Shown here: positions 10,506 through 18,179 of the stretch, piece by piece
How the letters are laid out: each line of letters starts with the position of its first letter
Numbering within the stretch: the stretch's first letter is position 1
Assembly (NCBI RefSeq): GCF_008298015.1
Contig: NZ_VTPX01000004.1
Location: forward strand, 62,001 to 126,000
DNA length: 64,000 nt
Direction of reading: 5' to 3'
Source: Salinicola corii
GTDB lineage: Bacteria; Pseudomonadota; Gammaproteobacteria; Pseudomonadales; Halomonadaceae
Translations under genes and position numbers: made by a program
The notes under the pieces: model-generated
What the model saw: only the letters and a program-made list of their open reading frames with translations
Told to the model about the DNA's origin: nothing
The model's database searches: none

Positions 10506-11201
10506 TCAATCGCCCTCGATCAGCCGGACCCCGTCATCTTCGATGACGATCCGGCGCTGCTTGTAGAGCCGGCCGATGGCCTGCTTGAAGGCGTTCTTGC
10601 TGACGCCGAGGCGCGCCTTGATGACGTCCGCCGGGCTCTTGTCACCGAGGGCCAGAAAGCCGTCGTTGGCGGCCAGCGCGGCCAGCACCTTGTCCCCGAC
10701 GAGATCCAGACGCGCCTGCCCCGGCGGTAGCAGTGACAGATCCAGCCGGGCGTCGTCACGCACGCGACGCACATAGCCTTCCATGCGATCGCCGCGGCGC
10801 AGCGGGCGCGACATGTCGTCATGGTACAGCAGCCCCCAGAAGCGGCTGTTGACCACCGCCTTGGCCCCGAGATCGGTCAGGTCGGCGATCACCAGCGAGA
10901 CCCGATCGCCCGCCTTCAGCCCTTCCGATTCATCCTGCAGGAATTTGTCGAGCTTCATGCTGGCCACCGGGCGCATGCGGTCGTCGACGTAGATCATCAC
11001 CAGCACCCGTTTGCCCTCGTCGGGGCGGAAGCGCTGCTCGCCGAACGGCAGCAGCAGATCCTTGGGCCGCCCCCAGTTCAGGAAGGCACCGATATCATTG
11101 ACCTTCGTGACGCGCAGGTAGGCGACGTCACCCACGTTGACCTGTGACTCGGCGGCGGGCAGGGAATCGGCGGAAGCGTGGTCCCGGGGGTGGCGGGGCA
11201 T
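10506..11201 (-). CDS. CvfB/YitL-like S1 RNA-binding protein
   Basis: The predicted 231-residue protein contains S1-like OB folds (about 20-80, with FLNWGRPKDLLLPF; then about 85-150) and a C-terminal winged helix (about 165-230, SPADVIKARLGVSKNAFKQA). This is the arrangement of the CvfB/YitL family, RNA-binding proteins of regulatory but poorly defined role. The start was set at an ATG about 20 residues before the first domain. The upstream frame stays open, so the start is uncertain and the ribosome-binding site is weak. Confidence 0.78.
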   Translation of the reverse strand: MPRHPRDHASADSLPAAESQVNVGDVAYLRVTKVNDIGAFLNWGRPKDLLLPFGEQRFRPDEGKRVLVMIYVDDRMRPVASMKLDKFLQDESEGLKAGDRVSLVIADLTDLGAKAVVNSRFWGLLYHDDMSRPLRRGDRMEGYVRRVRDDARLDLSLLPPGQARLDLVGDKVLAALAANDGFLALGDKSPADVIKARLGVSKNAFKQAIGRLYKQRRIVIEDDGVRLIEGD

Positions 11202-11392
11202 GGCGTACTCTGGCTGGCAAGCGGTGGCTGGGATGTCGCCATTATGGCGGGCGCGTCGGCGCGGAGCAAAGACGGGCAGTCGCGGGATCCGAAGCGGCAC
11301 ACGTACCCGCGATCTCCGTCGCCACTCCCCATCCATGGGAAGAAGGTTTACACTTCAGCGCCATTCCATGATTTCGACCTTCGTATCAATCC

Positions 11393-11450
11393 CATCGATA
11401 GTCGAATTCACTACGTGTGATTAGCAGACTAAAGAGTTGCCTCCTATAAT
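11393..11450 (+). promoter_or_regulatory. Promoter of the first small secreted protein, with palindrome
   Basis: A consensus -10 TATAAT lies at 11445-11450 and a TTAGCA -35 at 11421-11426, with an 18-bp spacer. The -35 sits inside TTAGCAGACTAA (11421-11432), a TTAG-N4-CTAA palindrome that could be an operator. The block starting CATCGATAGT at 11393 recurs before the paralogous gene. The rest of 11202-11392 shows nothing I recognise. Confidence 0.65.
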
Positions 11451-11507
11451 GCCGTCATCGGTCAAGGCCGAGAGGCCATAAAAAAGACATTATCTGGAGG
11501 TAACGCC

Positions 11508-11879
11508 ATGAAAACTCGCATTCTCGCAGCCATCGCAATCGCCGTCGCCCTGCCCACCGTCGCCCAGGCCAACAGCCTCGTGGCCGAGCGTCACTTCGAT
11601 CAGCAGAGCGAAGCGCTCAGCATCGAGCAGACCGCACAGTATCACGCGCTGCCGACCCGCTATAGCGTCGACACCGTCGCCGGTGGTCACAGCGCCGCTG
11701 CCGATCAGGCCCTGCAGAACGTCGCCGACTCGACTCAACTGAGCACCGACGTCCACCCGTCTCGCAACGACCTGATCGGTGAAGGTCAAAGCGACGCCGC
11801 AGGCCAGGCACTGCAGAACGCAACGCAAACCGTCAGCAATGACAAAGGCAATGTCGAAGTGAACTTCGCCAGCCTGTGA
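11508..11879 (+). CDS. Small secreted protein of unknown family, copy 1
   Basis: The 123-residue product has a clear signal peptide (MKTRILAAIAIAVALPTVAQA, cleavage expected after AQA), so it is periplasmic or released. The mature part is polar and lacks cysteine. It contains LPTRYSVDTVAGGHSAAA and two related segments, GHSAAADQALQNVAD and GQSDAAGQALQNATQ, which look like an internal repeat. I do not recognise the family. A GGAGG box precedes the ATG, a strong promoter lies upstream and a terminator follows, so it is a monocistronic unit. A paralogue follows at 12117. Confidence 0.8.
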   Translation: MKTRILAAIAIAVALPTVAQANSLVAERHFDQQSEALSIEQTAQYHALPTRYSVDTVAGGHSAAADQALQNVADSTQLSTDVHPSRNDLIGEGQSDAAGQALQNATQTVSNDKGNVEVNFASL

Positions 11880-11919
11880 GTCTCCGCCTTCGGGCATGAA
11901 GACAGCGCTAGTCCATCTA

Positions 11920-11941
11920 GGGAGCCTTAGGCTCCCTTTTT
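11920..11941 (+). terminator. Rho-independent terminator of copy 1
   Basis: A 7-bp stem (GGGAGCC at 11920-11926, GGCTCCC at 11930-11936) with a 3-nt loop is followed by five T. Confidence 0.9.
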
Positions 11942-11997
11942 GGTGTTTTACACTACAAAAAATAAAAAATCTGGGACGCTAAATTCACCATCATTGG

Positions 11998-12055
11998 CAT
12001 CGATAGTTTATTTCACGGAATTCAATTAGCCGTCTAATGAAAAACATCCGACAAT
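11998..12055 (+). promoter_or_regulatory. Duplicated promoter region of copy 2
   Basis: The 40-bp block beginning CATCGATAGT and ending TTAGCCGTCTAA (12026-12037) matches the block before copy 1 in length, ends and palindrome form. GACAAT at 12050-12055 lies at the same offset (52) as TATAAT in copy 1 and is a weaker -10. The promoter was probably duplicated with the gene. Confidence 0.55.
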
Positions 12056-12116
12056 GGCCTCACAGATCGAGGCCCAGGGCCCACTGCCAAAACAGATGAT
12101 CATTGGAGGCAACATC

Positions 12117-12485
12117 ATGAAAAACCGTATTCTCGCCGCTATCGCCATCGCCATCGTGCTACCCGCTGCCGCCCAGGCCAGCGATGCCACCAGCGCTCGC
12201 TTCGCCGCACAGCGTGAAGTGCTCAATCTCGAACAGACCGCCCAGTACCAGGCGCTGCCGACTCGCTACAGCGTCGATACCGTGATCGGCGGACACAGCG
12301 CCGCAGCCGGCCAGTCTCTGCAGAACGTCGCCGACGCCACGCAACTGGCCACCGACATTTCGGCAAGCCGCAACCCGCTGGTCGGTGAGGGGCAGAGCGA
12401 CGCCGCAGCTCAAGCGCTACGGGGCACCGGACAGTTCGCCCACGACACCCGAGGTAACGGCGAGGTCAGTTTCACCACGCTATAA
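12117..12485 (+). CDS. Small secreted protein of unknown family, copy 2
   Basis: The 122-residue product is a close paralogue of the protein at 11508. It has the same signal-peptide pattern ending AQA, the shared core LPTRYSVDTVIGGHSAAA, then LQNVADATQLATD and GEGQSDAAAQAL. A GGAGG box lies 7 nt before the chosen ATG; the frame is open upstream but the signal peptide sets the start. It has its own promoter and terminator. The second internal repeat is more eroded than in copy 1 (ALRGTGQFAHD instead of ALQNATQ). Function unknown. Confidence 0.8.
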   Translation: MKNRILAAIAIAIVLPAAAQASDATSARFAAQREVLNLEQTAQYQALPTRYSVDTVIGGHSAAAGQSLQNVADATQLATDISASRNPLVGEGQSDAAAQALRGTGQFAHDTRGNGEVSFTTL

Positions 12486-12514
12486 GCTCGCACACGCCTC
12501 GCAGTACCAACGCA

Positions 12515-12546
12515 AAAGCCGCCGGCACGAAGCCGGCGGTTTCTTG
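12515..12546 (+). terminator. Terminator of copy 2
   Basis: CCGCCGGC (12519-12526) pairs with GCCGGCGG (12532-12539) around a 5-nt loop, with A before and TTTCTT after. From here to about 12843 the sequence is A+T-rich and I see no gene or clear site. Confidence 0.8.
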
Positions 12547-12843
12547 TCGTTCCCGCCGTATCCCTTCATCGTCTTTTCCTTCCCTTCGATACGCCGCCCG
12601 CCGAAGGTCGGATAGAGGTGGTCATATACAAATGAAAAGCGAAATTGACTCGGAACCATCTGCCTAATACAGCTCATACAATATAGCGACAATCTTCCAA
12701 AAATTGTCAAGTAAACTGGAAACCATAATCCCCCTCCCCTGTCGGTAGAATTTTTTCAAGCTGAATGGAATAAAATATTACTGGATCGAGCCATGGCTTG
12801 AATGACTCAGGAACAGCATGCGGGGAATCGGTTTAATGAGTGA

Positions 12844-13354
12844 ACGGGAGCCCGCAACCGCCGATCGCTCAAGGACTCGCTGGCACTCGCCAGGGACCGG
12901 CTGCTGAACGAGAGGCGCCCCAGCTCTTCCATCCTCCTGGGCCTGGAAAATTTCAAGGGCATAAACGACCGGTTCGGCACGTATATGGTGATGAGGTTCT
13001 GGCGAAAGGCGCAAATCTCATCCGCCGGAGCGTGAGGTGCGATGACTGCCTGTTTCATTTCGGCGGTGAGGAATTCGTGCTCCTGCTGGCGGATCTCGAA
13101 GAGATTCATACCGCCGACGTGGCAGGATATCTGCGACGATTATCGCCTATCGGCTTGGCGACCCTTCCTGTACAACAACCACTTCTCCAGGTATCACTGG
13201 GCTGCACCTTTCGGACGACGTCACGCGCTGGATGAAAAGAGCCGACGATGCACTCTACGAGGCGAAGCATCGTGGGCGAAACCGTGTCACTCTCAGATAT
13301 ATTAAAGAAGAAGACAATAAACGATCTAAATCCAACCAGGTTAATAACATATAA
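12844..13354 (+). pseudogene. Decayed diguanylate cyclase (GGDEF domain)
   Basis: GGDEF-domain homology is spread over three frames. Frame 1 (from 12844) gives TGARNRRSLKDSLALARDRL and GLENFKGINDRFG. After a shift near 12985, the next frame gives GDEVLAKGANLIRRSV and the active-site motif in HFGGEEFVLLL. A second shift near 13200 leads to DDVTRWMKRADDALYEAKHR and a stop at 13354. An in-frame TGA (12841) precedes the homology, and part of the segment after GGEEF seems deleted. The N-terminal sensory part is missing. This is a relic, although the GGEEF residues survive. The region 13355-13577 holds nothing recognisable. Confidence 0.8.
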
Positions 13355-13577
13355 GCAGGCCCCAAAACCCTGGTAAAGCCTAGACAACCCTCACCTGGTA
13401 ACACTGGACAAATCTTTCTGTCATTTCTTTGCGACCAGCAAGTTGTAATCTCGCCCCCATGATCATCATTGCGATTATTGACCCTCATAGTCTGAGTTTT
13501 ACCAGCTCCTTCTGATTTTTGCATTTTCCTAAATATTCCATTTACCAAGCATCAATTAGATCAATGGAACCGTTGCG

Positions 13578-13910
13578 TTATCGTGTCATCGATTTGCCGG
13601 GCTTTGCCTTATGCACATCGATCTGTTCGACCGGGTCTTCCGCGCCAGGCGGGTCTCCGACAGCTGACGGGCCGCCGTCGGCCGCCAGGGGCGTCGCGGG
13701 ACCGGCATTCGCCAGCAGCCATGCCGCAGTGAAAGTTCCCCCGCTTGCCGCGGCCATTCTCAATGCATGGCAGGTTTCGCCGGTGTACTCCGTACGGGGT
13801 AGTCGCTCCCGGCGCAACCACTTGCAGACAGCCGACGGCGAGACCCCGCAGACTCGGGCACAGCGTGATACGCCACCGAGCTGCTCGACCGCAAGACGGA
13901 TTGCGCTCAT
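13578..13910 (-). CDS. Cro/YdaS-type phage-like DNA-binding protein
   Basis: The 110-residue protein has an N-terminal helix-turn-helix (MSAIRLAVEQLGGVSRCARV then GVSPSAVCKWLRRERLP, about 1-40) typical of Cro/YdaS regulators; the C-terminal half is Ala/Pro/Gly-rich and unassigned. The start was placed at the ATG preceded by AGGGGG, just before the HTH. It is divergent from a CI-like gene, and two palindromic operators lie between them. It looks like half of a lysogeny switch, with no other phage gene in sight. Confidence 0.72.
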   Translation of the reverse strand: MSAIRLAVEQLGGVSRCARVCGVSPSAVCKWLRRERLPRTEYTGETCHALRMAAASGGTFTAAWLLANAGPATPLAADGGPSAVGDPPGAEDPVEQIDVHKAKPGKSMTR

Positions 13911-13926
13911 GACACCCCCTGGTACC

Positions 13927-13965
13927 TGTACTTCGAGTACATGATTATCAGGTACTGAAAGTACA
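13927..13965. promoter_or_regulatory. Tandem operators of the Cro/CI-like switch
   Basis: TGTACTTCGAGTACA (13927-13941) is a TGTAC-N5-GTACA palindrome. GGTACTGAAAGTACA (13951-13965) is the same site with one mismatch, 24 bp away centre to centre. On the minus strand they cover a possible cro promoter (-35 TTGAAT at 13965-13970, -10 GATAAT at 13944-13949, short 15-bp spacer). A third perfect copy lies at 14589. Confidence 0.7.
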
Positions 13966-13990
13966 TTCAACCGGTGGGAACATTGAACCC

Positions 13991-14515
13991 ATGGTTCACA
14001 CCGGTAACCGGGATGAGTTCAGCTCCCGACTTCACAAGGCGCTCCGTCGCGCAGGCAAGGACGGCTATGGGATGGGCGCGCGCCTGGCCCGAGCCATGCG
14101 TGTCACGCCCAAGGCCGCCAGCAAATGGCTCAACGGAGAAGCTCGCCCGGGTCATGACAGGAAAGTCGCGCTGGCCCGCTGGCTTGGTATCCGCGAAGAG
14201 TGGCTGGACTACGGCCAGGGGGAGATGCTGAGAGGCGATGCACCGCGCCCCCCTGACGACGCCGGCGACGCTCGGCATATCAGCGAACCCTCACCCATCC
14301 ACTCTCGGCTGCCTTCCGAGAGGTCCGCCGAGGCGCTGCGCCAGATCGAGCTGGCTGTATTATCCGGCGAAATGGATGAAGCGGACCTTCTGCTGCTCGA
14401 GCAGATCGCCAGACGCCTCTCCAACCGCGAACATCAGCGACATCGTAGCGAAGACGTCCCGGCAGACTATCTGGCAACGACAGGCGCCACACCCCGATCC
14501 GACACCGAGGATTGA
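13991..14515 (+). CDS. CI-like phage repressor (HTH)
   Basis: The 174-residue protein has an HTH region at about 25-65 (GARLARAMRVTPKAASKWLN, then RKVALARWLGIREEWLDYG), the pattern of phage CI-type repressors. The C-terminal 100 residues are acidic and helical and lack a visible Ser/Lys autopeptidase domain, so RecA-induced self-cleavage is not supported. The ATG at 13991 has only a weak upstream box, so the start is tentative. It is divergent from the Cro-like gene and probably binds the TGTAC-N5-GTACA sites. Confidence 0.72.
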   Translation: MVHTGNRDEFSSRLHKALRRAGKDGYGMGARLARAMRVTPKAASKWLNGEARPGHDRKVALARWLGIREEWLDYGQGEMLRGDAPRPPDDAGDARHISEPSPIHSRLPSERSAEALRQIELAVLSGEMDEADLLLLEQIARRLSNREHQRHRSEDVPADYLATTGATPRSDTED

Positions 14516-14567
14516 ACCCACAGATTAGCGATGGCCCCTCAATCAGGTTTCGTACCCGGTACAAAGT

Positions 14568-14603
14568 TTGAACTTGGGGCACTTTTTGTGTACATTTGGT
14601 ACA
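14568..14603 (+). promoter_or_regulatory. Operator-covered promoter of the gene at 14639
   Basis: TTGAAC (14568-14573) and TACATT (14591-14596) form a plausible promoter with a 17-bp spacer. TGTACATTTGGTACA (14589-14603) is a perfect TGTAC-N5-GTACA site overlapping the -10, the same motif as in the switch region. GTACCCGGTAC (14552-14562) is a related palindrome with a shorter gap. Confidence 0.6.
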
Positions 14604-14638
14604 TAAACTATCTGTCACGTTCACGAGTCGAGGATGAA

Positions 14639-15016
14639 ATGCGCCGCTCCAGTCCCGATGGTCTGCCTTTGTCGGAAAACGATGATCGCGCCTCGTGTCG
14701 TCACACCACAGCCTTGCAGCGGTTCTACTACGCCAGTCATCAGGTCGCCATCGCCTACGATGTCCACATCTGCGAGGCGGGCGTGCCCGACGTGGACACC
14801 ATCTACGGTGCCTGCCCCCGCCACGAGGGTGAGCGATTGGCGGCCTATCACCCCTCGTTCCATGTTCCTGGCAAGAATCACACCGTCATCATCACCGATT
14901 GCCGATTCGGAGAGGAAAACCTCGCCAAGGCCTGGATGGCCGACCGCATACGCCAGCTCATCCTCAGCCGGCGCAGCCAGTGGCTCCCACCGGCCAGATA
15001 CCGTCGACAGTGCTAG
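14639..15016 (+). CDS. Unknown protein under the phage-like operator
   Basis: The 125-residue product is not recognised. It has no signal peptide or membrane segment. It contains the stretches ALQRFYYASHQVAIAYDVHI and HTVIITDCRFGEENLAKAWM, four cysteines and several histidines, so metal binding is possible but unproven. The start was placed at the ATG following GAGGATGAA; upstream in-frame codons cover the promoter and operator and are unlikely to be translated. Its TAG stop lies in the inverted-repeat end of the element at 15013. Confidence 0.6.
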   Translation: MRRSSPDGLPLSENDDRASCRHTTALQRFYYASHQVAIAYDVHICEAGVPDVDTIYGACPRHEGERLAAYHPSFHVPGKNHTVIITDCRFGEENLAKAWMADRIRQLILSRRSQWLPPARYRRQC

Positions 15017-15230
15017 GCTATGTACGAAAAATCGGCGAGCGATGACTAGGCAAGACAAAAATCAGCGAAGAGACGGACCGGGCTGGCGTACCAGTTTACA
15101 GGGTGTAAATGAGTATTTGACTCGCTCCGTTCGCCATTCGGGTCGTACTCCGGACGTTCTGAACTGAAGTCCAGCAAGCTGATTTTTAACGCCGGATGAC
15201 GGAGCACAGGCAGTTTCGTACAAAGCCTAG
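15013..15230. repeat. Palindromic MITE-like element, 218 bp
   Basis: The ends CTAGGCTATGTACGAAAA and GTTTCGTACAAAGCCTAG form an 18-bp terminal inverted repeat with two mismatches. Further in, AAAAATCAGC (15057-15066) pairs with GCTGATTTTT (15178-15187) at nearly equal distance from each end. There is no coding frame. A shorter relative lies at 36487-36617 and a half copy at 30657-30690. Confidence 0.7.
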
Positions 15231-15306
15231 TCGCTCGGGCATTCTCGGACCACGCCTCTTGTGAGAAGTCGGAAAGTCGACGGTAAACGCTACTGTTGGC
15301 CAGCCC

Positions 15307-15930
15307 TCAACTATCCGGCCGCTTCATCGCCAACAGCCCCAGGCTGAAGACCAACATCAGGCTGCCACTGGCACGGTTGAACCACTGCATGGCACTACCG
15401 CTACGCAGGTACTTACCGATCCTGCTGCCCAGCACGGCATAAATCGCGATCGCCAACACCTCCATCGCCAGAAACAGCGCCCCCACGATCGTGAAGCTCA
15501 AGGCATAGTGAGCGGGCGAGACGAATTGAGGTAGAAAGGCTGTGAAAATCAGGATCGCCTTGGGGTTGCCGGCGGCGACCAGGAATTCCTGTCGCACGAG
15601 ATGCCAGACGGAACGGGGCGCGGAATCCTCGAATGTCATAGTTCGAGGCTTGCCGAGCAACAGTTTCAACCCCAGCCACGCCAAGTAGGCCGCACCCACC
15701 CACTTGACGATGGCGAAAAACCACATTGAGGTCGTCAACAGCGTGCCGAGCCCGATACCGGCGATCGCGATCATGGGGATGAAAGCAGCGATTCGTCCGA
15801 ACGAGGCGATGACCGCCTTGAGCGGACCAACATGCGCGGCGTTGGTCGTCGCCAGCAGATTGTTCGGCCCGAAGACCATGTTCAAGGCAAAACACGCCGG
15901 CAAGAACACCGGCAGGAAATCCCAATCCAT
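15307..15930 (-). CDS. LysE/RhtB-family amino-acid exporter
   Basis: The 207-residue protein has about six hydrophobic segments and the family features FGPNNLLATTNAAHVG near the N-terminus and VAAGNPKAILIFTAFLPQF at about 120-140. LysE/RhtB proteins export amino acids or related metabolites across the inner membrane. A strong AAGGAGGGG box precedes the ATG. The residues usually written GP-x-P near the start read GPNN here. The substrate is unknown. Confidence 0.88.
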   Translation of the reverse strand: MDWDFLPVFLPACFALNMVFGPNNLLATTNAAHVGPLKAVIASFGRIAAFIPMIAIAGIGLGTLLTTSMWFFAIVKWVGAAYLAWLGLKLLLGKPRTMTFEDSAPRSVWHLVRQEFLVAAGNPKAILIFTAFLPQFVSPAHYALSFTIVGALFLAMEVLAIAIYAVLGSRIGKYLRSGSAMQWFNRASGSLMLVFSLGLLAMKRPDS

Positions 15931-16177
15931 GTCGCCCCTCCTTTTTTGTAACGGGCTTGCAAGACCCGGGCAGTACGGTCATGCACCGTGCGCTGCCGGG
16001 CAGGCGGCAGGCGGATACCCGACACGGCAAGTGCCATTGTCGATTAGTCGACCACTTTGGATAGTGTTGTTTGGACCAGAGGCATTATCTCGCACAAACG
16101 AACCACTAGACTGTTTCTTGTCATCGAGACATTTACCACACTGACTCACACCACACCGACTCACAAGGAGTGCCGTC

Positions 16178-16951
16178 ATGGCCGACCATACACTTCAGGA
16201 CAAAGTCGTGCTGATTGCCGGGGGCGCCAAGAACCTTGGAGGCCTGCTGGCCCGCGACCTGGCTCTCAACGGAGCCCAGGCAATCGCGATTCACTATAAC
16301 AGCGACGCCACCCGAAACGCTGCCGAGGAGACGGCTCGTGAGGTGAAGGCCCTGGGCGCCGAGGCTGAGCTGTTTCAGGGAGACCTGACTCACGCCGCCA
16401 ACGTCACCCGGTTGTTCGACGACGCCAAGACGCACTTCGGTAGATTGGACATTGCCGTCAATACCGTCGGCATGGTGCTGAAAAAGCCGATGCTGGACAT
16501 CAGCGAAGCCGAGTACGACCGCATGTTCGACATCAACGCCAAGAGCGCCTTCTTCTTCCTCAAGGAAGCCGGTCGCACGCTCGACGACCATGGCAAGATC
16601 GTGACGCTGGTGACGTCCCTGCTGGGCGCGTTCACCCCTTTCTACTCCACCTATGCTGGCGCCAAGGCTCCCGTGGAACACTTCACCCGAGCCGCCGCGC
16701 AGGAGTTCGGCGAGCGTGGCATTTCCGTCACCGCCGTCGGCCCGGGTCCGATGGATACGCCGTTCTTCTATGGCCAGGAGGGCGAGGACGCCGTGGCATA
16801 CCACAAATCCGCCGCCGCCCTGTCGGCGTTCAGCAAGACAGGACTGACCGACATCGAGGACGTGGTACCGTTGATTCGTCATCTGGTCACCGAAGGCTGG
16901 TGGATGACGGGCCAGACGATCCTGACCAACGGTGGCTATACCACCAAGTAG
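16178..16951 (+). CDS. SDR-family oxidoreductase
   Basis: The 257-residue protein is a classical short-chain dehydrogenase. It has a GGAKNLG nucleotide-binding loop at 15-21 (variant of TGxxxGxG), NTVG in place of NNAG, a serine in VTSLLG and the catalytic YAGAK. The C-terminus (GQTILTNGGYTTK) is typical. The ATG follows AAGGAG at good spacing. The substrate cannot be predicted. The next two genes run in the same direction with small gaps, so an SDR-ltrA-lysR transcription unit is likely. Confidence 0.9.
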   Translation: MADHTLQDKVVLIAGGAKNLGGLLARDLALNGAQAIAIHYNSDATRNAAEETAREVKALGAEAELFQGDLTHAANVTRLFDDAKTHFGRLDIAVNTVGMVLKKPMLDISEAEYDRMFDINAKSAFFFLKEAGRTLDDHGKIVTLVTSLLGAFTPFYSTYAGAKAPVEHFTRAAAQEFGERGISVTAVGPGPMDTPFFYGQEGEDAVAYHKSAAALSAFSKTGLTDIEDVVPLIRHLVTEGWWMTGQTILTNGGYTTK

Positions 16952-17006
16952 CCTGACGGGCGGCCGTCATGGATGGCTGGCGATACGGGGCGGAAGGAGA
17001 ACGGCA

Positions 17007-18179
17007 GTGACGGAACCACGCAACCATCCCCTGATGCGCCGGCGCGGCGGCGGGGAAGCACCGGTGCGCTACGTCGAGCTGCTGTTCGACCTGGTCTACG
17101 TATTTGCGATCATCCAGCTATCCCACTTCCTGCTCGCCAACCTGACCCTGCTCGGTGCGGCGCAGACGCTGCTGCTGTGGTTCGCCGTATGGCTGGGGTG
17201 GCAGTACACCGGCTGGGTCACCAACTGGTTCGAGCCCGACGCGCCCGCCATTCGATTGCTGCTATTGCTCACCATGGCCTTGGCCCTGGCCATGTCGGCG
17301 GCCTTGCCCGAGGCGTTCGGTGACCGCGGGCTGGCCTTCGCTCTCTGCTTCGTGGCCATGCAGGTGGGACGGGCCACCTGGATCTGGTCACGTCTCGCTG
17401 GACATCCTCTGCGTTCCAATTATTCCCGCATTCTGGGCTGGGCACTGATCGCTGCGGTGCTGTGGATCATCGGCGGCATGCTTGAGGGTACGGCGCGGCT
17501 GGCGCTGTGGCTACTGGCAGTGCTGTGCGACTACGTCTCGCCGATGTTCGGCTTTCCCCTGCCTGGGCTGGGACGCTCGGACAGCCAGCGCGACTGGGAC
17601 ATCGAGGGCGGTCACCTGGTTGAGCGCTGTGCACTGTTCATGCTCATTGCGCTGGGCGAGACCATCCTGATCACCGGCGGCGCACTGACCCACAGCGACT
17701 GGCATCCCGCGACCCTCGCCGCTGCGGCCACGGCCTTCCTAGTCACCGTCTCGATGTGGGGAGTCTATTTCCACATCGCCATTCACGATGCCTCGGCAGC
17801 AATTCGTCGCGTCTCCGATCCCGGCCGAATGGGGGCCCGCTTTCACTATATCCACGCCCTCATCCTCGCCAGCGTCATCGCGACGGCGGTCGGCATCGAG
17901 CTGGTCGTGGCGCACCCCTTCGGTCATCTCGAACCACCCGCCCGCATCGTGCTGACGGCCGCCCCGGTCCTGTTTCTCGCCGCCATGACCATCTACAAGG
18001 CGCAAGTCTACGGTCGCCCTCCACTCTCGCATCTGGTCGGTATCGTCTTACTGCCCGCCATCGCGCTATCGCTTCTCCCCTGGCACGACGCCCTGCCGGT
18101 ACTGTTGGGCAATGCGCTGGTACTGGCCTCGGTGAGCGTGTGGGAGCGAATGTCCCGCCGGGGAGTGATCGCATGGTGA
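17007..18179 (+). CDS. LtrA-family membrane protein
   Basis: The 390-residue protein has about ten membrane segments and the LtrA signature near its start (RYVELLFDLVYVFAIIQLSH) and in the middle (HLVERCALFMLIALGETILI). LtrA (low temperature requirement A) proteins are widespread membrane proteins without an agreed function. The GTG at 17007 was chosen because GGAG lies 7 nt before it and the preceding in-frame codons lack family features. Its stop overlaps the start of the LysR gene. Confidence 0.85.
   Translation: MTEPRNHPLMRRRGGGEAPVRYVELLFDLVYVFAIIQLSHFLLANLTLLGAAQTLLLWFAVWLGWQYTGWVTNWFEPDAPAIRLLLLLTMALALAMSAALPEAFGDRGLAFALCFVAMQVGRATWIWSRLAGHPLRSNYSRILGWALIAAVLWIIGGMLEGTARLALWLLAVLCDYVSPMFGFPLPGLGRSDSQRDWDIEGGHLVERCALFMLIALGETILITGGALTHSDWHPATLAAAATAFLVTVSMWGVYFHIAIHDASAAIRRVSDPGRMGARFHYIHALILASVIATAVGIELVVAHPFGHLEPPARIVLTAAPVLFLAAMTIYKAQVYGRPPLSHLVGIVLLPAIALSLLPWHDALPVLLGNALVLASVSVWERMSRRGVIAW

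Noticed and set aside
14531-14638. Longer version of the unknown gene starting at 14531
   Set aside because: The extra codons cover the promoter and operator; the ATG at 14639 has a proper GAGG box.
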